Assembly (NCBI RefSeq): GCF_008086345.1
Contig: NZ_CP043006.1
Coordinates: forward strand, 6,119,079-6,183,078
Source: Chitinophaga sp. XS-30
GTDB lineage: Bacteria; Bacteroidota; Bacteroidia; Chitinophagales; Chitinophagaceae
Reading direction: 5' to 3'
Length of the DNA stretch: 64,000 nt
Position numbers and translations under genes: made by a program. Positions 55,635 to 64,000 of this stretch are shown here, in pieces. The notes beneath the pieces are model-generated. The model searched no databases. It was not told the origin of the DNA and saw only the letters and a program-made list of their open reading frames with translations. Within the stretch, counting starts at the first letter, position 1. Each line of letters starts with the position of its first letter.

Positions 55635-56912
55635 CTACATCTCCGGATACAGCGGGAACTGCCTCATGAACTCATTCACTTCTCCCCTTACTTTTGTGAT
55701 CAACCCTTCATTATCCGCATCCAGGATCAGCTGATCGATCCAGTTCACGATAAGCGGCATATGATCTTCTTTCATGCCACGGGTGGTCACGGCCGGCACA
55801 CCTACACGGATACCGGAAGTAATGAAAGGTGATTTATCGTCAAAAGGCACCATGTTCTTGTTCACGGTAACATCTGCTTTCACCAGCACCTGTTCTGCTT
55901 TTTTACCGCTGATGTTCTTGTTGCGGAGGTCGATCAGCATCAGGTGGTTATCGGTACCGCCGGAAACGATCTGGTAGCCTTTCTCCATAAACGCCCGGGC
56001 CATGGCCTGTGCGTTGCGGATAACCTGGCGCGCGTAGACATCGTATTCATCGGACAATACTTCGAAGAAGGACACGGCTTTCGCTGCGATCACATGTTCG
56101 AGTGGCCCGCCCTGGATACCGGGGAATACGGCCATATCCAGCAGGGAGCTCATCATGCGCACTTCGCCTTTCGGTGTTTTGAGGCCGAAGGGATTTTCGA
56201 AGTCTTTCCCCATGAGAATGAGGCCGCCACGGGGACCGCGCAGGGTTTTATGGGTGGTAGTCGTAACAAAATGGCAATGCTCGAACGGGGAATTCAGCAG
56301 CCCTTTGGCGATAAGGCCAGCAGGATGCGCGATATCCGCCATCACGAATGCGCCTACCTTGTCGGCGATCTCGCGGATGCGTTTGTAGTCCCAGTCACGG
56401 CTATAGGCAGAAGCGCCGCAGATGATCACCTTCGGCTTTTCGGCCAGCGCCTTTTCCTCCATCACATCATATTCAACAAGGCCGGTTTCTTTATTTACAC
56501 CATAGAAGAACGGCTGGTACAGCTTTCCGGAAAAGTTCACGGAAGAGCCATGCGTAAGGTGCCCGCCCATGCTCAGGTCCAGCCCAAGTATCTTGTCCCC
56601 TGCCTGCAAAATAGCCAGCAATACGGCGGCGTTAGCCTGTGCGCCGGAGTGGGGCTGCACGTTCGCATATTCCGCTCCGAACATCTGTTTGGCGCGGTCT
56701 ATCGCCAGCTGTTCGCTCAGGTCCACTACCTCGCATCCGCCATAATAGCGGCGGCCGGGGTAACCTTCCGCGTATTTATTGGTCATAACGTTGCCCATGG
56801 CCTGCATTACCTGCAGGCTGGTAAAGTTCTCCGAAGCTATCAGCTCAATGCCATGGCGCTGTCTTTCCAGTTCCTGGCCAATGATATCAAATATCTGCTG
56901 GTCTTTTTGCAT
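55635..56912 (-). CDS. glyA: Serine hydroxymethyltransferase
   Basis: 425 residues from the ATG at 56912 (MQKDQQIFDIIGQELERQ); the longer frame uses a non-ATG codon. The PLP lysine is Lys222 in TTTHKTLRGPRGG, and the usual SGAQAN, GGHLTHG and IAHPAGL motifs are present. It converts serine and tetrahydrofolate to glycine and methylene-tetrahydrofolate. The length and all core residues are normal. It is a single gene with its own promoter (56934-56964) and terminator. Confidence 0.97.
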   Translation of the reverse strand: MQKDQQIFDIIGQELERQRHGIELIASENFTSLQVMQAMGNVMTNKYAEGYPGRRYYGGCEVVDLSEQLAIDRAKQMFGAEYANVQPHSGAQANAAVLLAILQAGDKILGLDLSMGGHLTHGSSVNFSGKLYQPFFYGVNKETGLVEYDVMEEKALAEKPKVIICGASAYSRDWDYKRIREIADKVGAFVMADIAHPAGLIAKGLLNSPFEHCHFVTTTTHKTLRGPRGGLILMGKDFENPFGLKTPKGEVRMMSSLLDMAVFPGIQGGPLEHVIAAKAVSFFEVLSDEYDVYARQVIRNAQAMARAFMEKGYQIVSGGTDNHLMLIDLRNKNISGKKAEQVLVKADVTVNKNMVPFDDKSPFITSGIRVGVPAVTTRGMKEDHMPLIVNWIDQLILDADNEGLITKVRGEVNEFMRQFPLYPEM

Positions 56913-56933
56913 GGTGAAGGAAAATTTAAGACG

Positions 56934-56964
56934 CAAAATTAATCATCTTCTTATTAATTACGAA
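56934..56964 (-). promoter_or_regulatory. Candidate glyA promoter
   Basis: On the - strand: TTCG (56961-56964, one mismatch to TTTG), 19 bases, TAATTTTG (56934-56941, full match). The leader would be about 15 bases. Confidence 0.6.
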
Positions 56965-57090
56965 TTAGGAATTGAGGAAAAGAAGTGTTTAGATACATGA
57001 TGCAAATTTAAAATGCATAAAATCAATCCCGCCCCAAATTCATAATTCGTGATTGATTACGTAATTTGCCCGCAATCTACACCAACATTC

Positions 57091-58083
57091 ATGAAGGCAA
57101 TCATACCAGTAGCAGGTGCCGGCACCAAACTACGGCCACATACATACACGCAGCCCAAAGCGCTGATCCCCCTGGCGGGGAGGACCATCCTGAGCATTAT
57201 TGTGGACCAGCTGGTGGAGGCGGGCATCACGGAGTTCGTATTCGTTGTGGGCTACCTCGGGGAAAAGATCCAGCATTATGTACAAAAGAAGTACCCGGAC
57301 CTCACCACCCATTTCGTACAGCAGAACGACCGTGAGGGTACCGGCCACGCTATATTGCTGACGCGGGAAGTGGTGCAGAACGACGAGATACTCATTGTGC
57401 TCGGCGATACTATTGTGGAATGTGATTTCCGGGAAGTGATCAGCTACCCTCATTCCCTGCTGGGCGTGAAAAAAGTGGACGATCCCCGCAACTTTGGTGT
57501 GGCGGAAACGGATGGATCGGGCACCATTACCCGGGTAGTGGAGAAACCGCAGATCCCGAAATCCAATATGGCCCTGGTGGGCATGTACAAGATCCGGGAA
57601 ACGGAACAGCTGTACAAATGCCTGGAAGATAACATACAGCAGCAGATCCGGTCGCACGACGAGTTTCAGCTCACCGATGCGCTGGAATGCATGATCGGCC
57701 ACGGCGTTCAGCTCAATGCGTTCAAAGTGAGCAACTGGTTCGATTGCGGCAGAAAAGAAAACCTGCTGGAGACCAATGCCATCCTCCTTAAAAAATACAA
57801 GCTGGCGACCAATCCGGTATTGCCATACGAGAATACGATCATTATTCCGCCCGTGAGCATCGGTGAAGGCTGCAATATCAAGAACAGCATTATCGGGCCG
57901 AATGTGGCGATCGGTGACAATACGGTTATCAGTTACTCCATCGTAAAGGATTCCATCATCGGGTCTTTCAGCAACCTGTATGAAGTGGTGCTGAAATCTT
58001 CGCTTATCGGCAGCGATGCCAATATCCGCGGGCTGAGCCAAAGCCTCAACATCGGGGATAACACGGAGATAGACCTGGGCTAA
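57091..58083 (+). CDS. Sugar nucleotidyltransferase with left-handed beta-helix C-terminus
   Basis: 330 residues from the ATG at 57091 (MKAIIPVAGAGTKLRPHTY). The nucleotidyltransferase domain (about 1-235) has the dinucleotide loop, PKALIPLAGR and the metal-binding LGDTIVECDF strand. Hexapeptide repeats (about 250-330, IGEGCNIKNSIIGPNVAIGDNT) follow. It makes an NDP-sugar from a sugar-1-phosphate and NTP. The group includes glucose-1-phosphate thymidylyl- and mannose-1-phosphate guanylyl-transferases; the NTP used cannot be assigned. It is 14 bases before the next gene. Confidence 0.9.
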   Translation: MKAIIPVAGAGTKLRPHTYTQPKALIPLAGRTILSIIVDQLVEAGITEFVFVVGYLGEKIQHYVQKKYPDLTTHFVQQNDREGTGHAILLTREVVQNDEILIVLGDTIVECDFREVISYPHSLLGVKKVDDPRNFGVAETDGSGTITRVVEKPQIPKSNMALVGMYKIRETEQLYKCLEDNIQQQIRSHDEFQLTDALECMIGHGVQLNAFKVSNWFDCGRKENLLETNAILLKKYKLATNPVLPYENTIIIPPVSIGEGCNIKNSIIGPNVAIGDNTVISYSIVKDSIIGSFSNLYEVVLKSSLIGSDANIRGLSQSLNIGDNTEIDLG

Positions 58084-58097
58084 CCAATCAGGAAATT

Positions 58098-59048
58098 ATG
58101 GCTGCATTCAGCAACAGTATTACCCGTCTTTTTAATATCCGTTATCCGGTCATACAGGCCGGCATGGTCTGGGCCAGCGGCTGGCGCCTGGCCAGTGCGG
58201 TCGGCAATGCAGGCGGTTTGGGCATCATCGGCTCCGGCAGCATGTACCCGGATGTGCTGCGTGATCATATCCGCCAGTGCAAACAGGCTACAGACCAGCC
58301 TTTTGGCGTGAACGTGCCTTTGCTGTACCCGGATATCGACAAACACATCCAGATCATTATCGAGGAAGGGGTGCGCATCGTTTTTACCTCTGCCGGCAAT
58401 CCTAAAAGCTGGACGCCCGTACTGAAAGAAAAAGGCATTACCGTAGTGCATGTGGTGTCCAGCGCCAAATTCGCGCTCAAAAGCCAGGAAGCCGGTGTGG
58501 ATGCTGTGGTAGCGGAGGGTTTTGAGGCAGGCGGCCACAATGGCCGGGAAGAAACCACTTCCATGGTACTGATACCGATGGTGGCCGACGCCGTGCAGAT
58601 CCCGGTTATCGCAGCGGGAGGCATTGCCTCCGGCAGGGCCATGGCGGCAGCTTTTGCCCTGGGCGCATCGGGCGTACAGGTGGGCAGCCGGTTTGTAGCT
58701 ACGCCGGAAGCCTCATCGCATATGCTCTTCAAGGAAGCGGTGGTGAAAGCCGGGGAAGGGGATACCATGTTGTCCATGAAAAAACTGACACCGGTGCGGT
58801 TACTGAAAAATGCTTTTTATGATGCGGTGCGCGCCGCAGAACTGAAAGGCGCCGGCCCGGAAGAACTTGCCTTGCTGCTGGGCCGCGGCAGGGCGAAACT
58901 TGGCATGTTCGAAGGAAGGCTCGATGAAGGTGAACTGGAGATCGGGCAGGTCAGCGCCATGATCAAAGACATCAAACCCGCCGCGGAGATCGTAAAAGAG
59001 ATATGGGAGGAGTTCAACAGCGTCCGTCAGCAGCTATATCAAATGTAA
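58098..59048 (+). CDS. Nitronate monooxygenase-like FMN protein
   Basis: 316 residues, a TIM-barrel of the 2-nitropropane dioxygenase group. The start RLFNIRYPVIQAGMVWASG, the loop GGLGIIGSG, the catalytic His in GFEAGGHNGREE and the phosphate loop AAGGIASGRAMAAAFALGASGVQVGSRF are all present. It oxidises alkyl nitronates or acts as a related FMN-dependent dehydrogenase; a FabK-like role is possible since the folds overlap. It is cytoplasmic and probably co-transcribed with the nucleotidyltransferase 14 bases upstream, though a functional link is not apparent. Confidence 0.9.
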   Translation: MAAFSNSITRLFNIRYPVIQAGMVWASGWRLASAVGNAGGLGIIGSGSMYPDVLRDHIRQCKQATDQPFGVNVPLLYPDIDKHIQIIIEEGVRIVFTSAGNPKSWTPVLKEKGITVVHVVSSAKFALKSQEAGVDAVVAEGFEAGGHNGREETTSMVLIPMVADAVQIPVIAAGGIASGRAMAAAFALGASGVQVGSRFVATPEASSHMLFKEAVVKAGEGDTMLSMKKLTPVRLLKNAFYDAVRAAELKGAGPEELALLLGRGRAKLGMFEGRLDEGELEIGQVSAMIKDIKPAAEIVKEIWEEFNSVRQQLYQM

Positions 59049-59139
59049 TGCCCCGCAGAAGCCCTGCCGCTGAAGGGAGTGACACAACGGCGGCCGCATA
59101 CATGATCTGCCGCCGGTCCCCAACTCTTCCCCACGCTAT

Positions 59140-59175
59140 AAAAAAAGCCGGACCAATGCCCGGCTTCGCTTTTAT
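59140..59175 (-). terminator. Bidirectional terminator between the nitronate monooxygenase and ABC permease genes
   Basis: Stem AAGCCGG/CCGGCTT (59145-59151 and 59160-59166) with a run of A on the left, which is a T run for the - strand, and CGCTTTT on the right. Confidence 0.85.
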
Positions 59176-59186
59176 CAAAAAAATAA

Positions 59187-60482
59187 TCAATTCTTCCTCA
59201 CGAGCCACTTCCCCACTTCCTTCAGCGTCACTTTCTTTCCGTACAGCAGTATCCCCGTCCGGTAGATCTTTGCCGCCAGCCAGGTGGTACCGATAAAACC
59301 GGCTATCAGGAACAAAACGGACAAACCCAGCTGCCAGTAAGGCACCGTTCCCGGCACCCCGTAAGGGATACGCGCCATCATCACTACAGGCGAAGAGAAA
59401 GGAATGATGCTTCCCCACACCGCCAGCTGCCCGTTGGGGTTACGCACGGCGGCAAACATGATAAATATGGAGATGATCACCGGAAGCGTGATGGGGAAAG
59501 TAAGCGCCTGTGCTTCGTTGGGATCTTCATTCACCAGGCTGCCCACAGCTGCGAACAACGCCGCATAGAAAAGGTAACCGCCCAGGAAATAAAACACAAA
59601 GCAGGTAATGATCAGCGGCCAGTTCACGCCTTCCACCACAAAGTTGATCTTGCTGATGGCCTCCGCCATGGCGGCGTTATTGCCTGTGCCCTGCGCCGCG
59701 GCGGCGTTCACGGTATCCGGACTCACAAACAGCGGCAGCAGCATCTGCAGACCCACGATCAGCACGATCCATATCAGGAACTGCGTGAGGCCCACACCGG
59801 CAATGCCCACGATCTTGCCCATCATCAGCTGGAACGGCTTCACGCTGGAGATCATGACTTCCGCCACGCGGTTCATTTTTTCCTCCATCACCCCGCGCAT
59901 TACGGTGGTGCCGAAAACGAGCAGGATGATATATACCAGGAAGGCGGCGCCATACCCTACGGCATAGGCCAGTCCGGCGCTGCCTTTCTTTTCGTCCTTG
60001 CCGGCAAGGTTCACAATATCGATATCCGCACGGATGCTTTCCACTTTTTCCTTGTCGATACCGGCCACTTCCATTCTCTTGTCTTCCAGCACATTTTCCA
60101 GCCGCCGCTCCATATTGGATTTGAGCATAACGTTCATCTGGCCTTTGCTGTAATACACGATGCTGCCGGGGCGGTTGATGTCCATCTCCGGAATGTGCAG
60201 CAGACCGGTGTAGCCGTGGGACAGATAAGTATTCTTGAAGGTATCCACCCTGGCATCCACGAACTTGTAATGTACCCCGCCGTCATCCGCCAGCTTTCCC
60301 TGGAACACTTTGCTATCATCCACTACGGCGATCTTCTCATTGTCGCCGGACTGCATCATCAGTATAGGAATGAGCATCATGGCGATAAACAGCACGGGTA
60401 CAAGCAGGGTGACGATCAGAAAGGACTTCTTTTTCACCCGGGTGAGGTACTCCCTTTTTATGATGATCCATATTTTGTTCAT
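59187..60482 (-). CDS. ABC transporter permease, NatB-like
   Basis: 431 residues. One N-terminal membrane helix (about 22-42), a large extracytoplasmic domain (about 45-175), then five or six helices (about 180-400), the ABC2-type membrane architecture of the NatB/YhaP group. It starts 20 bases after the ATPase gene. The pair probably exports Na+, a small drug or a peptide, but no residue shows which. The first gene after a bidirectional terminator on its downstream side. Confidence 0.9.
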   Translation of the reverse strand: MNKIWIIIKREYLTRVKKKSFLIVTLLVPVLFIAMMLIPILMMQSGDNEKIAVVDDSKVFQGKLADDGGVHYKFVDARVDTFKNTYLSHGYTGLLHIPEMDINRPGSIVYYSKGQMNVMLKSNMERRLENVLEDKRMEVAGIDKEKVESIRADIDIVNLAGKDEKKGSAGLAYAVGYGAAFLVYIILLVFGTTVMRGVMEEKMNRVAEVMISSVKPFQLMMGKIVGIAGVGLTQFLIWIVLIVGLQMLLPLFVSPDTVNAAAAQGTGNNAAMAEAISKINFVVEGVNWPLIITCFVFYFLGGYLFYAALFAAVGSLVNEDPNEAQALTFPITLPVIISIFIMFAAVRNPNGQLAVWGSIIPFSSPVVMMARIPYGVPGTVPYWQLGLSVLFLIAGFIGTTWLAAKIYRTGILLYGKKVTLKEVGKWLVRKN

Positions 60483-60502
60483 AAGAGAAGAATATTAGAG
60501 GT

Positions 60503-61414
60503 TTAGACTTCGGTGCTTTTTACCCGGGAGATGAATACTTCGTTGATGGTAGGCAATATTTCCTCAAAGTAGTTCACCTGGATGCCGTGTTGTATGAAGT
60601 GGGAAAGGATATCGTTCGTTTTGCTGGCTTCGTTGAGCTTCAGGGTGTAGGCCTTTTCATGTTGTTTGATGATGGTAAAGTGCCAGGTAGCCATCTGGGC
60701 GGGGTTGGGCTGCTCATCCAGCCCGATGCGGAAGAGATGCTCCTTGAAGTCCTGCTTGATCTGCTTGACGGAGCCATCCAGCACTTTGCGGCCTTTGTTG
60801 ACCAGTACGATGTGATCGCAGATCTCTTCCACCTGCTCCATGCGGTGGGTGGAGAATATGACGGTGGTGCCGTTTTTCGCCATGTCGAATATCTCGTCCT
60901 GTATCAGCTGGGAGTTGATGGGATCGAGGCCGGAGAAAGGCTCATCGAGGATCAGCAGCCTGGGGTGATGCATGATGGTGGAGATGAACTGTACTTTCTG
61001 CTGCATGCCTTTGCTCAGCTCTTCCACTTTCTTGTTCACCCAGGAGGTCATCTCGAACTTCGAGAACCAGTAATCGATCTTTTCGCGGGCATCCTGCTTG
61101 CTGAGGCCTTTGAGCTGCGCCAGGTACATGGCCTGCTCGCCTACTTTCATTTTCTTGTAAAGACCGCGCTCCTCGGGCATGTAGCCGATGTATTGTATAT
61201 CCCGCAGGGGGTCGAATTTTTTGCCGTCGAAAATGATCTCGCCGCTGTCCGGGTAAAAGATACCGGTGATCATTCGCAGCAGGGTGGTCTTTCCCGCACC
61301 GTTGGGGCCCAGCAGTCCGAATATGCTGCCTTTGGGGATGGCGAAGCTGATATCGTCCACGGCTTTATGCGTGGCATAGTGCTTCCGGAGATGTTGCAGT
61401 TCCAGTACGTTCAT
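60503..61414 (-). CDS. ABC transporter ATP-binding protein, NatA-like
   Basis: 303 residues. Walker A FGLLGPNGAGKTTLL, signature LSKGMQQKV, Walker B LLILDEPFSGLD, H-loop FSTHRMEQVEE. The C-terminal 90 residues form the DUF4162-type extension found in NatA proteins. It powers the permease 20 bases downstream. I saw no clear promoter before it; an AT-rich stretch of about 70 bases separates it from the FAD oxidoreductase gene. Confidence 0.94.
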   Translation of the reverse strand: MNVLELQHLRKHYATHKAVDDISFAIPKGSIFGLLGPNGAGKTTLLRMITGIFYPDSGEIIFDGKKFDPLRDIQYIGYMPEERGLYKKMKVGEQAMYLAQLKGLSKQDAREKIDYWFSKFEMTSWVNKKVEELSKGMQQKVQFISTIMHHPRLLILDEPFSGLDPINSQLIQDEIFDMAKNGTTVIFSTHRMEQVEEICDHIVLVNKGRKVLDGSVKQIKQDFKEHLFRIGLDEQPNPAQMATWHFTIIKQHEKAYTLKLNEASKTNDILSHFIQHGIQVNYFEEILPTINEVFISRVKSTEV

Positions 61415-61518
61415 ACTGTTAAGTTAAATGATTAGATGAATGGGCCCAAAGAATTAATATGATAATTTTATAATAATACACGAACACGGGGATTCGATGT
61501 ACGAACCGCCCGAATGCG

Positions 61519-63075
61519 CTACAGTGCCGCAGCGATAGCCTCCGCAACCCTTTCCCCGTCCATTGCGGCAGAAACGATCCCTCCCGCATAACCGGCGCCT
61601 TCGCCACAGGGGTACAGCCCCGTTACCTGCGGGTGCATCAGCGTTGCGGTATCCCTCGGGATGCGCACCGGGGATGAGGTACGGGATTCGGTGGCCACCA
61701 GTATCGCGTCTTCCGTATAATATCCCCTGATCTTTTTCCCGAAAGCCTTAAAGGCTTCCCCCAGCCTGCTGTGTACCGCCGCGGGCAACACTTCGCGGAG
61801 GTCCACGCTGTTCACGCCCGGGATGTAGGAGCAATCCGGCAAGGTAGCGGACACTTTGCCCCTGACAAAGTCCGTCATCCGCTGAGCGGGTGCTACAAAA
61901 TTGCCGCCTCCCGCTGCGAATGCATCGCGCTCCACCATCTGCTGGTAATGCATGGCAGCCAGCGCGCCTTCGCGGGCGAATGGCGCAAAGTCCGTTTCAT
62001 CCACCGTCACCACCATACCGGAATTGGCAAAGGGGTTGTTGCGTTTTGAGGGCGACCAGCCGTTCACCACCAGCTCCCCCGGTGAGGTGGCCGCGGGGGC
62101 AATGATGCCACCGGGACACATACAGAAGGAGAACACGCCCCGGCCATCTACCTGCTCCACAAGGCTGTAGCTGGCCGGTGGCAGGAAGTCGCCACGCAGC
62201 GGGCAATGATATTGCACGCTGTCGATCAGTGTTTGCGGATGCTCTACACGAACGCCGAGGGCAAAGGGTTTGGCTTCTATTAATATCTGCTGGTCATGCA
62301 GCAGCTGGAAGATGTCCCGCGCGGAGTGCCCCGTGGCCAGGATCACCCGGGAAGCTTCCCAGGTGGCGCCATCCGCCGTTTTCACCCCTTGAACGTGCCC
62401 GTTATGCAGTACCAGTCCCGTCATCTTTTGTTCAAAATGCACTTCCCCGCCGCAGGCAACGATCTGTTCGCGCATGGCGGTGATGATATGGGGCAGCTTG
62501 TTGGTGCCGATGTGCGGATGTGCATCCGCCAGTATATTGTCTTCCGCGCCGAACTGCCGGAAGATATGGAGGATGCGGTTGATGTTGCCCCGTTTGTTGG
62601 AGCGGGTGTACAGTTTGCCGTCTGAATAAGTGCCTGCCCCACCTTCTCCGAAGCAGTAGTTGGATTCGGGGTTGACGATGCCTGTTTTGTTGAGGGCGGC
62701 AAGGTCCCGCCGCCGGGCGCGTACATCTTTCCCCCTTTCCAGCACAATGGGCCGGAGGCCCAGCTCTATAAGCCGTAATGCGGCGAAAAGCCCGGCAGGC
62801 CCGGCTCCTATGATGATCACACGTTGTGCGTTGCCGCGGAGCTGGTCGTAGCAGAACACCGGTTGCTCCCGTTGGCGGAAAGGCTCTTGTATAAAGACTT
62901 CCAGCGTGAGCACGTAATATGCCTGCCGGGAGCGGGCGTCTATGGATCGCTTGAGAAGATTAAAGCCGGTAATGGCAGAAGGCCTGATGCCGAGCTGGGC
63001 AGCGGCCAGTCTTGTTATGCTGCGCTGGTGGGCAGCATCCTGTGGAAGCAGCTTGAGGGAGATCTGTTGTATCAT
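61519..63075 (-). CDS. FAD-dependent oxidoreductase of the COG2509 type
   Basis: 518 residues. The N-terminal 80 residues are a small helical part; then comes the dinucleotide motif VIIIGAGPAGLFAALRL (about 88-104), a second FAD region GEGGAGTYSDGKLYTRSNKRG (about 145-165) and the closing LYPCGEGAGYAGGI (about 490). Proteins of this group are large, conserved and without a proven reaction. No signal peptide. It may reduce or oxidise a low-molecular-weight compound with NAD(P)H. It is a single gene with its own -7 element. Confidence 0.9.
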   Translation of the reverse strand: MIQQISLKLLPQDAAHQRSITRLAAAQLGIRPSAITGFNLLKRSIDARSRQAYYVLTLEVFIQEPFRQREQPVFCYDQLRGNAQRVIIIGAGPAGLFAALRLIELGLRPIVLERGKDVRARRRDLAALNKTGIVNPESNYCFGEGGAGTYSDGKLYTRSNKRGNINRILHIFRQFGAEDNILADAHPHIGTNKLPHIITAMREQIVACGGEVHFEQKMTGLVLHNGHVQGVKTADGATWEASRVILATGHSARDIFQLLHDQQILIEAKPFALGVRVEHPQTLIDSVQYHCPLRGDFLPPASYSLVEQVDGRGVFSFCMCPGGIIAPAATSPGELVVNGWSPSKRNNPFANSGMVVTVDETDFAPFAREGALAAMHYQQMVERDAFAAGGGNFVAPAQRMTDFVRGKVSATLPDCSYIPGVNSVDLREVLPAAVHSRLGEAFKAFGKKIRGYYTEDAILVATESRTSSPVRIPRDTATLMHPQVTGLYPCGEGAGYAGGIVSAAMDGERVAEAIAAAL

Positions 63076-63106
63076 CGGTGGTTAGGTATTTATCCTAAAA
63101 CTGATG

Positions 63107-63114
63107 CAAAGATA
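63107..63114 (-). promoter_or_regulatory. Candidate -7 element for the FAD oxidoreductase gene
   Basis: TATCTTTG on the - strand, a full match to TAnnTTTG, about 32 bases before the start codon. The same TTATCTTTG(C/G) string lies at the DUF3127 gene. Confidence 0.5.
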
Positions 63115-63324
63115 AGGCATCCGGGTGGAAGCGGCGGTGCAGAAGATAAGATAAAGGGGGGCAGGCGTGCGTTTGCAGGGCGGGGCGGGTGCGCCATGCA
63201 TATGCATAACAGGCGGTGAGCAGCGGCGTTGAAGACAATATAAAGGCGGCAGGCATTTGTCCGAATAACAAAGGGCCCCGTTTTGCGGGACCCTTTGCAT
63301 GCTAATATGTTGCTACCTGGAAGG
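63115..63324. other. Intergenic gap between the FAD oxidoreductase and DUF3127 genes
   Basis: 210 bases, GC-rich in the middle, with no convincing gene. It holds a hairpin, AAAGGG(C)CCCG/CGGG(A)CCCTTT, at 63270-63296, probably the end of the DUF3127 transcript. Confidence 0.55.
63270..63296 (-). terminator. Hairpin after the DUF3127 gene
   Basis: Ten-pair stem AAAGGG-CCCG/CGGG-CCCTTT with one mismatch and a short loop. The T run after it on the - strand is weak (GTTATT). Confidence 0.6.
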
Positions 63325-63729
63325 TTAGAACGGCAGATCATCACCGCTGTTGCCGCCGCTGTTACCGCCTCCGTTGCTGAAGGGCGCTTCCTGGGATGTG
63401 TTGTAATCAGGCTGGCGGTCCGCTCCGGGCTGTGCCTGCATCATGCTTTCCATGCGCCATGCATCGAGGTTGGTGATGTAGTTCACCTTGCCGTCTTTTT
63501 CCCAGCGGGTGCCTTTTATATTAAAATAAACTTTAACCATTTCACCTTCATTGTGGCGATCAACGATAGCAGTACGGTCCTGTACAGACTGAAACTTGAC
63601 ATAATTCGTAATCACCCGGCCGTTTATATCATCGGATTTCTCTATCACGAATTCCCGGGTCTTGAATGATTCACTGCGTTGAACCGTGTTGTACTTCACT
63701 ATCAGCTTTCCGGTAATTTCAAAACTCAT
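63325..63729 (-). CDS. DUF3127-family protein with an SSB-like acidic C-terminal tip
   Basis: 134 residues. A compact beta-rich domain (about 1-92, e.g. FEITGKLIVKYNTVQRSESFKTREFVIE, VKVYFNIKGTRW) shows the DUF3127 pattern, which looks like a small OB fold. A low-complexity linker rich in Gly, Asn, Gln and Pro follows, ending in DDLPF, the same sort of tip by which single-stranded DNA-binding protein recruits its partners. This suggests a role at single-stranded nucleic acid (inference). It has a full-match -7 element about 29 bases upstream. No DNA-repair neighbours are seen, though the window ends soon after. Confidence 0.85.
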   Translation of the reverse strand: MSFEITGKLIVKYNTVQRSESFKTREFVIEKSDDINGRVITNYVKFQSVQDRTAIVDRHNEGEMVKVYFNIKGTRWEKDGKVNYITNLDAWRMESMMQAQPGADRQPDYNTSQEAPFSNGGGNSGGNSGDDLPF

Positions 63730-63757
63730 AAAAACAAATTTAAAATTTCAATTGCGC

Positions 63758-63765
63758 CAAAGATA
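63758..63765 (-). promoter_or_regulatory. Candidate -7 element for the DUF3127 gene
   Basis: TATCTTTG on the - strand, a full match to TAnnTTTG; the -33 region does not match. Confidence 0.5.
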
Positions 63766-64000
63766 AGTTTTTCAATATAGGATCACTGAATTACTTTTGC
63801 ACAAGTTATTCTACATTTATGCGAACAACACCATACATTTGCACGAAAATTGAGAATACCGAATGCAGTTTTCCAAAAAAGTGAGATACACCGAAGCCGA
63901 TAAAAAGTTCCCACCGGGAGTATGATTTTTCAAGCTGAGCATGGGCAATGTTATTTTACCTGTTAAGCTGATGATTTCTGGCAAATCAGCAAACAGATAT
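63766..64000. other. Right-edge region without a visible gene
   Basis: AT-rich, with no open frame of note. Two full -7 matches on the + strand (TACTTTTG at 63792-63799 and TACATTTG at 63834-63841) suggest a promoter for a gene beyond the window. Confidence 0.4.

Overview
The window is chromosomal DNA of a Bacteroidota member, most likely in or near Chitinophagaceae (Chitinophaga-like). The signs are two SusC/SusD outer-membrane pairs each with an ECF sigma factor and a FecR anti-sigma factor, many lipoprotein signal peptides, weak Shine-Dalgarno sites, and promoters of the Bacteroidota type (TTTG, about 19 bases, TAnnTTTG). I see no rRNA, tRNA, CRISPR array, insertion sequence or phage gene. 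Almost all of the DNA is coding. The placement is inferred from gene content only.

Layout. 1-9.4 kb (mostly - strand): ECF sigma, FecR, SusC with an STN signalling domain, SusD and a secreted zinc protease cut by the window edge, with a GNAT gene on the opposite strand between sigma and FecR. 9.5-13.3 kb: a receiver-only response regulator, ScpB with a very long acidic tail, an isolated ATP synthase gamma subunit and a DJ-1/PfpI protein. 13.6-15.0 kb: a secreted protein with two DUF1080 domains. 15.05-21.85 kb: a complete six-gene ebo operon (eboA to eboF, - strand). An intrinsic terminator lies 29 bases before the eboA start codon, inside a leader with two mutually exclusive pairing schemes, which suggests transcription attenuation. 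22.5 kb: a small TMEM220-like membrane protein.

23.0-32.3 kb (- strand): a sugar-oxidation locus with an MFS transporter, Gfo/Idh oxidoreductase, sugar isomerase/epimerase, cytochrome c, DUF1080 lyase/hydrolase, ThuA, and a 1138-residue lipoprotein joining ThuA, a glucose/sorbosone dehydrogenase propeller, PKD, cytochrome c and a CBM6-like end. The set fits the 3-keto-glycoside route, in which sugar C3 is oxidised and the glycosidic bond then cleaved by a DUF1080 enzyme. 32.5-42.5 kb (+): a second ECF/FecR/SusC/SusD module followed by DUF4843, PKD-like and TlpA-like proteins, closed by a strong terminator.

42.7-48.6 kb (+): SecA, DeoC, a SPOR protein and an M20 amidohydrolase. 48.7-51.5 kb (-): an ABC transporter, YtrA-type GntR regulator and small envelope protein; its promoter matches the consensus and overlaps a perfect inverted repeat, the probable operator. 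51.8-55.6 kb (+): a beta-helix protein with a PDZ-like end and a self-inhibited Fic protein. 55.6-63.7 kb: GlyA, a sugar nucleotidyltransferase, a nitronate monooxygenase-like protein, a NatAB-type exporter, a FAD-dependent oxidoreductase and a DUF3127 protein ending in an SSB-like acidic tip. Starts were moved inward where the longest open frame began at a non-ATG codon or ahead of the first recognisable family residues.
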